Shown: in pieces, positions 1-8,760 of the stretch | Numbering within the stretch: the first letter of the stretch is position 1 | How the letters are laid out: each line of letters begins with the position of its first letter | Assembly (NCBI RefSeq): GCF_013177675.1 | Contig: NZ_CP042652.1 | Coordinates: 2,046,001 to 2,110,000, forward strand | Direction: 5' to 3' | DNA length: 64,000 bases | Origin: Arcobacter acticola | Lineage (GTDB): Bacteria > Campylobacterota > Campylobacteria > Campylobacterales > Arcobacteraceae | The notes under the pieces: model-generated | The model's database searches: none | What the model saw: only the letters and a program-made list of their open reading frames with translations | What the model was told of the DNA's origin: nothing | Made by a program: the position numbers and the translations under genes

Positions 1-1347
1 GGACATGGTGGAATTATTGCTGATAGATGTTATTCAGCGTTAGTAAAAGATGGTGATAAATATAAATCACAAGCTTATATTAAAGCCTTTAAAAAAGAAA
101 CAACTGAAGTAGTAGATGCCCTAGAAGAGTTTGCTGATAAACTAATCGAACTTGAAGATGATATTTATAATCAAAAATGGGATTATGTTTTATATATTCA
201 AGCACTTATAAAAGCATTTTCTGAAGATAGAACAGATGAACTTGTATCAAAATGGGCAGATGTTGATAGAGCTTGGATGAAGATAAAAACACCAATTCAA
301 ATAGGTCATCCTTTAGAATATTACGAAGATCACTTTAGAAAAGCTGTTGCACTTGAATGGGATATAAGACTAACTAATCCCAAATTTGCTCAAAATGACC
401 ATAGGGTAAATAAAATAAAAGATTCATTTACAAAAATTTATAATAGTTTTGAATCAAATGAGAAATATGAGAAAATTTATAATTTCTCTTTAAAATCACT
501 TGATAAAGTTCAACTTTATGTAGGACGACCTGCACTATTTTTTGGAGCAGAATTACAAGGGATGTTTTCAGCGCAAGTTGTACCAAATGATGAAGTAGTA
601 TCTTTAGAAGAAGGTAAAAAAATCTTTGCATTTTCTGATGAAATTTTACAAGCAAGCAGAGCTAAACCATTTTTAGCTTTAAGTAGAGAAATCTTTGGAC
701 AAGAACTATTAACTCATGATAGAACATTTTTATTTAATGAAACTGCATCTTGGCATCAAGTATATGATATAAGTACTGTAGGACACGAATATGGACATAT
801 ATTATGGTGTGATGAGCAAACAGAATCTGTTATGAATAAAACAGGGAATTTTAAAAATATAGAAGAGTTCAAAGCAACAACAGGAGGACTTATTTCATAT
901 TTCTTAGATACAAATACAGATGAATCACATCTAAAAGAGCAAGTTTTAAGTGACCTTGTAAAAAGAAGTGTAGGATTAATTGGATGGATGGAAGTTGACG
1001 AAGTTCAACCATATTATTGTGAAGGATTAATTCATTTAAATGGTTTATTTGATACAGGTGTATTAACTTGGGATGAAAATAATAAAAAGTTGAATATAGA
1101 TTTAAGTGATGAAAAATATGAAGAATTAAGAAAATGGTATATAGTAAATTATACAGCTTTAGCAAAACACTATTTAGATAAATTAGATGCTACAAAATTC
1201 TTAAATTTATACGCTACAAAAGTTGGAAAATATTTTATGCCAAATAATGAAAAAATTTCTTCTTTTGTAAAATATTATTTCAAAAGATACCAAGATATAG
1301 GACAAGAGATAGATACAGTTGATAAAAAAAGCAATTATTTGAAATAA
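1..1347 (+). CDS. ciaB: Probable invasion antigen CiaB, C-terminal part (5' end outside the window)
   Basis: The frame is open from base 1, so this is the last 448 residues of a longer gene and the ATG at 277 is internal. The residue pattern (for example IGHPLEYYEDH followed by KAVALEWD) fits what I recall of the CiaB family of Campylobacter and Arcobacter, about 610-640 residues, described as a secreted protein linked to host-cell entry. The sequence shows an HEYGH motif at 784-798, a gluzincin-type HExxH zinc site, and an EEFKA motif at 862-876 that could supply the third metal ligand, as in M49-like peptidases. No membrane segment is seen. The CiaB assignment is by memory of the family; the metallopeptidase reading is inference. 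Confidence 0.65.
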   Translation, partial: GHGGIIADRCYSALVKDGDKYKSQAYIKAFKKETTEVVDALEEFADKLIELEDDIYNQKWDYVLYIQALIKAFSEDRTDELVSKWADVDRAWMKIKTPIQIGHPLEYYEDHFRKAVALEWDIRLTNPKFAQNDHRVNKIKDSFTKIYNSFESNEKYEKIYNFSLKSLDKVQLYVGRPALFFGAELQGMFSAQVVPNDEVVSLEEGKKIFAFSDEILQASRAKPFLALSREIFGQELLTHDRTFLFNETASWHQVYDISTVGHEYGHILWCDEQTESVMNKTGNFKNIEEFKATTGGLISYFLDTNTDESHLKEQVLSDLVKRSVGLIGWMEVDEVQPYYCEGLIHLNGLFDTGVLTWDENNKKLNIDLSDEKYEELRKWYIVNYTALAKHYLDKLDATKFLNLYATKVGKYFMPNNEKISSFVKYYFKRYQDIGQEIDTVDKKSNYLK

Positions 1348-1720
1348 AATATTTGTAAAAATTTAAGCATTTAAATATCCAATATCATTTTTCATGCACT
1401 TTAATTTATTTAATAAATTAAGAAGCATGAAAACGATATAATATGTACAAATAAATTACTTTTAAATACAGATAAATTTTATTTTAATCTGATAGAGATG
1501 TTAATTGAATTAGTGAATTTGTTAAAAAAATTAATAATTTTTTAGGGAACCTTGATAATTGAAACAACCTTATCAAAAAAAGTACTTTTAAACTGTAGAA
1601 AATTAAGAAAAAATCTTAGAGCCAAACTATTTATAATCTTTTCTCCCAATATAAATCACTTACATAAAAACGGCGTATTTTTATAAATACAAATAACTTA
1701 TTTAAATCTGGAGTACAAAT
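1348..1720. other. 373-bp gene-free stretch between ciaB and the epimerase gene
   Basis: No convincing ORF. It contains a large hairpin (1389-1433, listed separately), a good plus-strand -10 hexamer TATAAT at 1437-1442, and a short inverted repeat TTGATAA/TTATCAA (1552-1558 with 1570-1576). If the -10 is real, the epimerase gene would have a leader of roughly 270 nt or the interval would carry a small RNA. I cannot decide between these. Confidence 0.35.
1389..1433 (+). terminator. Two-part hairpin downstream of ciaB
   Basis: TTTTCATGC (1389-1397) pairs with GCATGAAAA (1425-1433), and TTAATTTAT (1401-1409) pairs with ATAAATTAA (1413-1421), separated by a 3x3 internal loop and closed by a 3-nt loop. 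There is no T-run after it on the plus strand, so a Rho-independent terminator is only one possibility; transcript stabilisation is another. Confidence 0.35.
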
Positions 1721-2473
1721 TTGCTTAATATTTTAGTTACGGGGGCAAAAGGTTTTATTGGTAAAAACTTACTTAATGCGCTAAAAAACAATAAAAATAT
1801 TAATATCTTAGAGTTTGATAGAAGTAATACAATTGAAGATTTAGAAAAATTAATTTCTAAATGTGATTTTATTTTTCATCTAGCAGGAGAAGTAAGACCA
1901 AAAAGTAGTGATGAAGAGTTTAAAAAATCAAATATTTTATTAACTAAAAATATATTAGATATTTTAGAAAAACAAAACAAAATCGTACCTATTTTATTAG
2001 CCTCTTCAATACATTCAAAGTTATTATTAAATGAATATGGTAAAACAAAGAGAGTCGCTGAATTATTAATTGAAGAGTATTCAAAAGAAAAGAAAATAAA
2101 TTGTTTTATATATAGACTTCACCATGTATTTGGAGAAGGTTGTAAAGAAAATTATAACTCTGTAATAAGCACTTGGATGTACAATAGCATCAAGAATTTA
2201 GATATAATTGTATTTGATAGAAATATTGAAATGCATTATGTATATATTCAAGATGTAATAAATGAATTTGTATCGAAATTAGAAATAAATGACGCTAAAG
2301 AAACATACTTCGAAGTTGAATCAATATTTGATACAACACTAGGAGAAGTAGTAGATTTTATAAATGAATTTAAGTTAAATATTCTAAATGAGAATTACAA
2401 AATTGAAAATAATGATTTTAAACAAAAGCTATTCCAAACATATCAAGATTATTACAGGAAATTAAATGCTTAA
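1721..2473 (+). CDS. CapF/WbjC-type NAD(P)-dependent sugar epimerase/reductase lacking the cupin domain
   Basis: A 250-residue extended short-chain dehydrogenase. The Rossmann motif GAKGFIGKN lies at residues 8-16, HLAGEVRP follows the fourth strand, and the catalytic YGKTK (Y-x-x-x-K) is near residue 107. The downstream RLHHVFG and NYNSVISTW segments resemble CapF/WbjC, enzymes of UDP-N-acetyl-L-fucosamine-type sugar synthesis. CapF is normally about 370 residues with a C-terminal cupin; this protein stops at the domain boundary and no cupin remnant follows. The start is TTG with GGAG 7 bases upstream. The glycosyltransferase gene begins 23 bp later, so the two are probably co-transcribed and act on a surface polysaccharide or glycan. 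Confidence 0.75.
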   Translation: MLNILVTGAKGFIGKNLLNALKNNKNINILEFDRSNTIEDLEKLISKCDFIFHLAGEVRPKSSDEEFKKSNILLTKNILDILEKQNKIVPILLASSIHSKLLLNEYGKTKRVAELLIEEYSKEKKINCFIYRLHHVFGEGCKENYNSVISTWMYNSIKNLDIIVFDRNIEMHYVYIQDVINEFVSKLEINDAKETYFEVESIFDTTLGEVVDFINEFKLNILNENYKIENNDFKQKLFQTYQDYYRKLNA

Positions 2474-2496
2474 AAATATGGTAAAGGACTTCTTAA

Positions 2497-3378
2497 TTGA
2501 CTAATGAGCCTAAAATAGGACTGGTTACAGTTTTATATAATAGTATAGAAGTATTAGAAGATTTTTTCCAAAGCTTAGTAAATCAAAGCTATAAAAACTT
2601 TATATTATATGTTATTGATAACTCACCAAATGATGATGTACTTAATGAAGCCATAAGATTATCAAATAAATTTAATATTAATTCAGTTTTTATAAATAAT
2701 AATGCAAATCTTGGTGTTGCTAAAGGTAATAATCAAGGAATAGAACAGTCATTAAAAGATAACTGTGAATATGTATTATTATTGAATAATGATATTGAAT
2801 TTGCTCAAGATACAATTAAAGATTTAGTTGAATATACAGTAAAAAATGATGTATCAATAATAGTGCCAAAAATACATTACCACAATACAAATAAAATATG
2901 GACAGCAGGTGGTCACATATCTAAATTAAAAGGAACATCTCCTCATAGAGGTGAACTTGAAGAAGATGTTGGTCAATATGAAAATATCGAATATGTAAAT
3001 TATGCACCAACTTGTTTTATGATGATTAAAAAAGAAGTTTTTGAAAAAGTTGGATTAATGGATGAAAAATATTTCGTTTATTATGATGATAGTGATTTTA
3101 TTTATAGAACAAATGAAAATGGATATAAAATTGTATATTTCCCAAAAGCTGTAGTTGCACATAAAGTAAGTGTTAGTACAGGAGGAAGTGAAAGTCTATT
3201 TTTTATTTATTATGTAACTAGAAATAGAATCTATTTTATAAGAAAAAACTTACCTTTTATCTATAAGCTGATTAGCTTACCTTATTTCTTTTTAACAAGA
3301 ATGGTTAAATATAAATCATACAATCAAGAACAAAGAAAAACATTAATAAAAGCAATCAAAGATTCATTTAAACTATAA
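2497..3378 (+). CDS. Family 2 glycosyltransferase, WbbL/rhamnosyltransferase-like
   Basis: A 293-residue GT-A fold enzyme. It shows the N-terminal VTVLYNS strand, NANLGVAKGNNQG around residues 68-80, the DxD-type LLNNDIEF near residue 97, and an acidic YDDSDFIYR motif near residue 195 that is typical of WbbL-like enzymes. A hydrophobic basic tail (FIYKLISLPYFFLTR) suggests peripheral membrane association. Start is TTG with AAAGGA about 9 bases upstream. It follows the CapF-like gene closely and a hairpin at 3408-3445 closes the unit. It probably adds a sugar to a surface glycan; donor and acceptor cannot be read from sequence. Confidence 0.85.
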   Translation: MTNEPKIGLVTVLYNSIEVLEDFFQSLVNQSYKNFILYVIDNSPNDDVLNEAIRLSNKFNINSVFINNNANLGVAKGNNQGIEQSLKDNCEYVLLLNNDIEFAQDTIKDLVEYTVKNDVSIIVPKIHYHNTNKIWTAGGHISKLKGTSPHRGELEEDVGQYENIEYVNYAPTCFMMIKKEVFEKVGLMDEKYFVYYDDSDFIYRTNENGYKIVYFPKAVVAHKVSVSTGGSESLFFIYYVTRNRIYFIRKNLPFIYKLISLPYFFLTRMVKYKSYNQEQRKTLIKAIKDSFKL

Positions 3379-3407
3379 AAATATTTGGAAGATACTGGCT
3401 TGAAGAA

Positions 3408-3445
3408 AGCCCTTAAAATCAATCTATAGATTGTGCTTAAGGGCT
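3408..3445. terminator. Bidirectional terminator-like hairpin between convergent genes
   Basis: AGCCCTTAA (3408-3416) pairs with TTAAGGGCT (3437-3445), and inside it CAATC (3420-3424) pairs with GATTG (3429-3433) across a 3x3 internal loop. It lies between the convergent glycosyltransferase and PEBP-like genes. On the minus strand the stem is followed by TTCTTCA, on the plus strand by an AT-rich run. Confidence 0.6.
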
Positions 3446-3474
3446 ATATATTTAAATTTAATTTATACTAAGTT

Positions 3475-3981
3475 CTAGAATTTCCCTAAAACTAACTCAG
3501 TTGATGCTAATGATTTATTAGCTGAATCAAGAGCTTCAATACCTACTTTATAAGTATTTCCTTTTCCACCTGAACAAGGTGCTAAATATGCTCCAGGAGT
3601 TTTCTTGAATCTTGTTCCTGTATGTGCAGTTACAACTTCAAAACCATCTACTAATTCAAATGTTTCACCACCTTGTGCTGGAACACTAATTTCTTTTGCA
3701 TCTGCTGCTACTTTGTAAGCAACAATTCCATGACCACCATTATCCATTTTTGTAAATGTTTTATCACTATAAGTGAAAACTAACTTAGCCGTACCACTTG
3801 GAATATTTGAAACTTTTAAAGGTGGAGTTGAACCTATTTTGCTTTCGTTAAAGTTTGAGCAAACTTCATCTTTAGGAACTGTCATACCGTCCCATTTAGC
3901 ATCTGTAAACTCGGCTTTTAAATCACTTGCAAATAATGAACCTGAAACTAATAATGTACTTAATATAATTGATTTTAACAT
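3475..3981 (-). CDS. Secreted PEBP-like (YbhB/YbcL family) protein
   Basis: A protein of about 168 residues with a clear signal peptide: MLKSIILSTLLVSGSLFA then SDLKAEF. I use the ATG at 3981 because AAGGG sits 7 bases upstream and the signal peptide begins there; a start at 4020 would overlap the preceding gene and spoil the signal sequence. The mature part shows the PEBP order PPLKVSNIPSGTAKL, GGHGIVAYKV and a late GAYLAPCSGG loop, resembling the phosphatidylethanolamine-binding fold, though the usual DPDAP motif is not recognisable. It begins 2 bases after the ankyrin gene stop and is probably the last gene of the katA operon. Function unknown; a periplasmic ligand-binding role is inference. 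Confidence 0.55.
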   Translation of the reverse strand: MLKSIILSTLLVSGSLFASDLKAEFTDAKWDGMTVPKDEVCSNFNESKIGSTPPLKVSNIPSGTAKLVFTYSDKTFTKMDNGGHGIVAYKVAADAKEISVPAQGGETFELVDGFEVVTAHTGTRFKKTPGAYLAPCSGGKGNTYKVGIEALDSANKSLASTELVLGKF

Positions 3982-3982
3982 G

Positions 3983-4474
3983 TTATTTCCCTTTTTTAAA
4001 AATATTTTTAATGATAGCAAAAATTTTAGATATTAATAAATAAAATTTTGTCTTATAATTACTATTTTCTTTATTTAAATATTTTACTATTTCATAATTC
4101 CCAAACATCGAAGCAAACATAATAGGAGTAGTTCCCATTCCATTGTTTTCATAAATATTTGCACCTGCTTTTACTAGAACTTTTACGATGTCTAAATAAC
4201 CTTTAAAACAAACACCTGCAAGTGGTGTTTGTCCTCTATCGTTCTTTTTATCAACATCTGCACCCATATCAACTAAGAGTTGTGTTGTTTCTAAATTTCC
4301 ATTGTATGAAGCTAACATTAAAAGAGAATTTCCTTTATGATCACATAAATTTATAGGCATTTTAGCTTCTAGCATTGCTTTTAAATCTTGAGTTTTCCCT
4401 TGTCTTGCAAAATCAAGTGCAAAAACCTGAAGTTCTTCATATCTTCTTTGTTCTTCTTCTAATATAGCTTCCAT
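3983..4474 (-). CDS. Ankyrin-repeat protein paired with catalase (Cj1386-like)
   Basis: 163 residues with a helical N-terminus followed by about three to four ankyrin repeats: GNSLLMLASYNGNLETTQLLVD, GQTPLAGVCFKGYLDIVKVLVK and TTPIMFASMFGNYEIVKYL. The C-terminus is basic and hydrophobic (FYLLISKIFAIIKNIFKKGK), possibly a membrane-associated amphipathic helix. It lies 2 bases downstream of katA. In Campylobacter jejuni the ankyrin protein Cj1386 beside katA is reported to help haem loading of catalase, and Pseudomonas ankB sits beside katB; the same role is inferred here from context and fold. Confidence 0.85.
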   Translation of the reverse strand: MEAILEEEQRRYEELQVFALDFARQGKTQDLKAMLEAKMPINLCDHKGNSLLMLASYNGNLETTQLLVDMGADVDKKNDRGQTPLAGVCFKGYLDIVKVLVKAGANIYENNGMGTTPIMFASMFGNYEIVKYLNKENSNYKTKFYLLISKIFAIIKNIFKKGK

Positions 4475-4476
4475 TT

Positions 4477-5904
4477 TTAGATTCCTAAAGCTTTTTTAAC
4501 TCCAGCTGCATAATCTTTATGAACTTGTTCAAAAAGTGCAAGTTGTCTATCAACTATGTTTCTTGGAACTCCACCCATTGCTTCAGCAATATTAGAGAAT
4601 AACTGCTCTTTTTGATTATCACTCATTAAATTAAATAAAGCTGTTACTTGTACAAAATCATTATTCCCATCTCTGTGATTATATCTATCAGCCATATCAC
4701 CTGTTTCAAATGCAGGTTCTGCAAAACTTGCATCTTCTACAGCTCCACCAAAGCTATTTGGCTCATAATAAGCATCTGTAGGCTCTTTAATTTCATAATT
4801 CATAGATCCATCAGCATGATAAGTATTAACATCAACTATAGGTCTATTAACAGGCAACATTTCATAATGTGTTCCTACTCTATATCTATGAGCATCTGGA
4901 TATGAAAAGATTCTAGCTTGTAACATTTTATCAGGTGAGAAACTAACTCCAGGAACTACATTCGATGGAGAAAATGAAGCTTGTTCAATTTCATTAAAAT
5001 AGTTTTTTGGATTTTCATTTAAAGTCATTGTTCCTACTTTTATCATAGGATAATCACCATGTGGCCAAACTTTTGTTAAATCAAATGGATCAAAGCTACA
5101 GTTTTTAGCTTCTTCATTTGTCATAATTTGAATTTCAAAACTCCATTTTGGAAAATTACCAGCTTGAATATTTTCAAATAAATCCCTTTGATTTGATTCT
5201 CTATCTTTTGCAACAATAGCTTCAGCTTCTTTATTTGTAATAGTTTCAATTCCTTGAAGAGTTTTAAAATGGAATTTAACCCAAAATCTCTCACCACTTG
5301 CATTAATTAAACTATAAGTATGAGAACCATATCCATTTACATGTCTATATGATTTTGGAATTCCTCTATCAGACATAAGAATAGTTACTTGATGTAAAGA
5401 TTCAGGACTTAATGACCAGAAATCCCAAGCAGCAGTGTTTGATCTTAAATTTGTTTGTGGATGTCTTTTTTGCGTGTGAATAAAATCAGGAAATTTATAT
5501 GCATCTCTTATGAAAAATACAGGAGTATTATTACCAACTAAATCCCAATTACCTTCACGTGTATAAAATTTAAGAGCATAACCTCTTACATCTCTTTCAG
5601 CATCAGCAGCACCTTTCTCACCTGCAACAGTTGAGAATCTAAGTAGCATTTTTGTAGTTTCACCTTTTTGTAAAACTTTTGCTTTTGTATATTTTGAAAT
5701 ATCTTCAGTAATTTCAAGAACTCCAAAAGCTCCACTTCCTTTGGCATGAACTACCCTTTCTGGAATTCTTTCTCTATTTTGGTGAGCTAATTTTTCTATT
5801 AATTGGTAGTCTTGCATTAAAACAGGACCTCTAGGTCCTGCTGTCATAGAGTTTTGATTATCTGAAATTGGATTACCAGCAGTTGTTGTCATAACTTTTT
5901 TCAT
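4477..5904 (-). CDS. katA: Catalase KatA (small-subunit haem catalase)
   Basis: A 475-residue monofunctional haem catalase that converts hydrogen peroxide to water and oxygen. The distal haem histidine is H53 in [12 protein letters not shown]; the catalytic asparagine lies in VGNNTPVFF (residues 123-131); the proximal haem tyrosine is Y335 in [12 protein letters not shown]. The length fits clade 3 small-subunit catalases, with no flavodoxin-like extension. No signal peptide, so cytoplasmic. The ATG at 5904 is preceded by AAAGGATAAAAA. It heads an apparent operon with the ankyrin and PEBP-like genes. A perfect 8-bp dyad just upstream (5926-5944) may be regulatory. Confidence 0.97.
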   Translation of the reverse strand: MKKVMTTTAGNPISDNQNSMTAGPRGPVLMQDYQLIEKLAHQNRERIPERVVHAKGSGAFGVLEITEDISKYTKAKVLQKGETTKMLLRFSTVAGEKGAADAERDVRGYALKFYTREGNWDLVGNNTPVFFIRDAYKFPDFIHTQKRHPQTNLRSNTAAWDFWSLSPESLHQVTILMSDRGIPKSYRHVNGYGSHTYSLINASGERFWVKFHFKTLQGIETITNKEAEAIVAKDRESNQRDLFENIQAGNFPKWSFEIQIMTNEEAKNCSFDPFDLTKVWPHGDYPMIKVGTMTLNENPKNYFNEIEQASFSPSNVVPGVSFSPDKMLQARIFSYPDAHRYRVGTHYEMLPVNRPIVDVNTYHADGSMNYEIKEPTDAYYEPNSFGGAVEDASFAEPAFETGDMADRYNHRDGNNDFVQVTALFNLMSDNQKEQLFSNIAEAMGGVPRNIVDRQLALFEQVHKDYAAGVKKALGI

Positions 5905-5925
5905 TTTTTATCCTTTAATTTTATT

Positions 5926-5944
5926 AAGGAAAATATTTTTCCTT
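5926..5944 (-). promoter_or_regulatory. Inverted repeat in the katA leader
   Basis: AAGGAAAA (5926-5933) and TTTTCCTT (5937-5944) form a perfect 8-bp dyad around a TAT spacer, ending 21 bases before the katA start codon and just upstream of its ribosome site. It could be an operator for a peroxide regulator such as PerR or an mRNA hairpin. It does not obviously match a Per box that I can quote. A possible minus-strand -10 (TATAGAAT) lies upstream near 5955. Confidence 0.4.
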
Positions 5945-6102
5945 TGATAAATTTATTCTATATGATTAAACATTAAAATAAACTTAAAATTTATTTTATA
6001 AAAGACCTTTTTTACATTGAAAAAATCTTTTTACATAACTAAATATATCCTATAAAATTAAATATGATTTAAATAAATAGTAAACAAAAGTAAATACAAA
6101 AA

Positions 6103-8760
6103 TTATTTAATACTTGGGCTTATACTTTTCCAATCTTCCCTTAATGTTTTATTTAAAATAAATTTATCTTTAGAACTTGCAATTTCATTATATTCATAAG
6201 GAGTAACAACTACAATTCCACCTTTTAATATACTAGTAAAAGTATTTGATTCAATTTTTGAACCAGAAAAAATTGAGAATTTCATTTCAAAACCACTTAT
6301 GTCATAGAATTCAGAGTTTTTTCGAACAAATTTTTTATATTTATCATCAATTAAACAGTCAACAATAACTTTTGATCCATCACTACTTAAATCAACTTTA
6401 CTTACTTTTCCTATTTGAACATTTTTATAATAAACAGGAGCATCAACATTTACACTTGATGCTGTACTATCTTCTACTTGGAAAACTGTACCAAAATGAG
6501 ATTTTTCAACAGAAGGTTGATCTTTTAATCCATCAAATTTTGTTTGTGTATTCGCACTTGTACTTTTGATTACACCTATATTTACAGCCATTACAGTTGA
6601 GCCTGCATTTGCAATTTCTTGTAGCGAAATTCTTGGTTTTTTTAAATAATAGATTGTTCCTTCTTTAGCAAAAGAGGCATAATCATCATATATAATTGCT
6701 TTTACTTCAACTTTTTGATCTTTATTTAATGATACTTTTGTAACTTTCCCTACATTTACACCTTTGTATGTAAGTTGTGAAAAGTTTTCTTGAACACCTT
6801 CAACATCATCAAAAACAATACTAATACTATTTGATGAATTTTTCATAGCATCTTCACTTGAGAAAACTTCATAATTATTATAAGTTATAGGAGAATCTGT
6901 ATCAAGATGAATTGAGCCTTCTAAAAGCGAAGTGAAATTATCAACTTCAAATAAAACACCACTTAAACTAGCTTTTAAATTTACAATTCCCTTTTTATAA
7001 AATCTACTTTTTTTAGTAATATATTTTTGAAATGGAGTATAAATAAATAATCTAACTGTTGATCTTCTATCATCAAAATCTATATCTTTTACAAATCCTA
7101 TTTCTTGATTTTTATAAATTATTGCCATATTAGGTTTGATTTCAAAATCATTATCAAAAAATGCATCTATTGTAATTCCAGTGTTATACACTTTTTTTAA
7201 TTTTTCAACGTCTTTGAATGAGCTATAAAGTTTAAACTCTTTTTTTGTTAATTTTTCACTTCTTTTTTCACCAACAATTCCAATAGCCCCATTTAATAAA
7301 GGTTCAACTCCACTATAATTTATATTTAAATCTAAAGCTTTCATTTCAACTAATTTTGAACTCATATCATAAAAAAGTATATGGTCATTTATTAAATCTT
7401 TATATTGATCATCAATAGAAACTACAATTTTTACTTTTTGTAAATTTGAAGTTAAACTATAACTATCAACTTTCCCCACTTCAATATTTTTATAATATAT
7501 TTTTGATTTTTCACTAATAGAATTTAGGCTATCACTATAAAGTTCTAACTTAATTGATCTATTATTTTTATTTATATCTTTTTTATCAATAGCTTTAAAA
7601 ATATTATTAAAGGTTCCTTCTTTATAAACTAAAGATACAAAGTTTCCTTTTACTATATTTCCAAGATTTTCAACTCCTTCAATAGAAACAGTTGGCTCTT
7701 CAACAAAAAACTTAGTGTTATTTGTAAGTAAATATCTATAATCATCATAAACATAGGCTTTTGTTTGTAGAATTTCATTTTGTAAGCCTACTGTTAATAT
7801 TCGCCCTATTTCAATACCTTTATAAATAATTGCACTATTTTCTTCTATTCCATTTGCTTTTTCAAAGTTAATATGAAAATACTCTTTTTTTCGCAAATCA
7901 TCTTTTTTTGCAAATAGTGTATAAACTTCTTCTTTTTCTATTTTCTTTGCATCTTTATTTGGTGTAACAACTGTAACTCCACCTACTAATGCTGAGTATA
8001 AAGAGCCAACTTCAATGTTTAATCCACTTGCTCCATAATTTACTTTTAATGCTTCATTTATAACAAATTTTGAACTTTGGTTTACTAAATAATTAAATTT
8101 ATCATATATATATGCACTTAAAAAAACTTTTTCATACTTAAACTCTTTTGAAATAATCTCACCGATTTGAAATTTATTATAAAAGATTGGAGTCCCAATT
8201 TCAACATTGTCTTTATCGTTTGCAATTAAAGATATATAGTATCCATTATCTTCATACTCGTCATTTGGTTGAGTATCTAATCCCTCAAAAAATAACTGTT
8301 CATTAGTACTATTATAATCTTCTTCTTTTTTAAATTTTGGAGATAATTCTATTTTATGTCCTGAAATTAATGTACTTAGTCCTGAAATTTTTGTTAAAGA
8401 TATTGTTGGTTTTCTTATCCAAAATTGCGAACTTTCATTTGCAACATATTTAGCAACTTCTTTTTTTACAAGAATATTTACTTTTACACTTTTTAAATCT
8501 TCATGCATACTAATTTCCGTAACTTTTCCAAGTTGTAGTCCTTTGTATTCTAAAGGAGTAACACCCTCTTTTAAGCCTTCTGCACTTTTGAAAATAACAG
8601 TTATATTTGTTCCTTTCTTCATATAAGATTCATAGGCAATCCAGCCTAAAACTCCTAATATAATTAAAGGTAAAACCCAAATAAAAGACACTGGTTTTTT
8701 TTGTTCTATCTTTGGTTTATAAACTACTTGTTCTATCTCTTGTTTAACTATTTCACTCAT
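6103..8760 (-). CDS. Seven-repeat MCE protein, LetB/PqiB-like lipid transport tunnel
   Basis: About 885 residues. One N-terminal membrane helix (PVSFIWVLPLIILGVLGWIAY) anchors a long periplasmic part. I count seven MCE modules, each with a variant of the YKGxxIGKV signature: YKGLQLGKV, YNKFQIGEI, YKGIEIGRI, YKNIEVGKV, YKNQEIGFV, YKGVNVGKV and YKNVQIGKV. Seven is the number in E. coli LetB (YebT), while PqiB has three. Such proteins stack into a tunnel that moves lipids between inner and outer membranes. I prefer the ATG at 8760 to a TTG at 8781, which would overlap the upstream gene further. It overlaps the upstream PqiA-like gene by 8 bases. Confidence 0.9.
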   Translation of the reverse strand: MSEIVKQEIEQVVYKPKIEQKKPVSFIWVLPLIILGVLGWIAYESYMKKGTNITVIFKSAEGLKEGVTPLEYKGLQLGKVTEISMHEDLKSVKVNILVKKEVAKYVANESSQFWIRKPTISLTKISGLSTLISGHKIELSPKFKKEEDYNSTNEQLFFEGLDTQPNDEYEDNGYYISLIANDKDNVEIGTPIFYNKFQIGEIISKEFKYEKVFLSAYIYDKFNYLVNQSSKFVINEALKVNYGASGLNIEVGSLYSALVGGVTVVTPNKDAKKIEKEEVYTLFAKKDDLRKKEYFHINFEKANGIEENSAIIYKGIEIGRILTVGLQNEILQTKAYVYDDYRYLLTNNTKFFVEEPTVSIEGVENLGNIVKGNFVSLVYKEGTFNNIFKAIDKKDINKNNRSIKLELYSDSLNSISEKSKIYYKNIEVGKVDSYSLTSNLQKVKIVVSIDDQYKDLINDHILFYDMSSKLVEMKALDLNINYSGVEPLLNGAIGIVGEKRSEKLTKKEFKLYSSFKDVEKLKKVYNTGITIDAFFDNDFEIKPNMAIIYKNQEIGFVKDIDFDDRRSTVRLFIYTPFQKYITKKSRFYKKGIVNLKASLSGVLFEVDNFTSLLEGSIHLDTDSPITYNNYEVFSSEDAMKNSSNSISIVFDDVEGVQENFSQLTYKGVNVGKVTKVSLNKDQKVEVKAIIYDDYASFAKEGTIYYLKKPRISLQEIANAGSTVMAVNIGVIKSTSANTQTKFDGLKDQPSVEKSHFGTVFQVEDSTASSVNVDAPVYYKNVQIGKVSKVDLSSDGSKVIVDCLIDDKYKKFVRKNSEFYDISGFEMKFSIFSGSKIESNTFTSILKGGIVVVTPYEYNEIASSKDKFILNKTLREDWKSISPSIK

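Noticed and set aside
890-1165. Antisense ORFs inside ciaB and similar ORFs inside katA, atpA and other genes
   Set aside because: They lie opposite or out of frame with clearly coding genes, have skewed residue content and lack ribosome sites.
277-1347. ATG at 277 as the start of the first gene
   Set aside because: The same frame is open and protein-like back to base 1, so the true start lies before the window.
1524-1541. A/T-only inverted repeat as a terminator
   Set aside because: Only A and T bases pair, which is expected by chance in this composition.
2474-2496. Remnant of a CapF cupin domain after the reductase gene
   Set aside because: Only 23 bases lie before the next gene and none of the following frames reads like a cupin.
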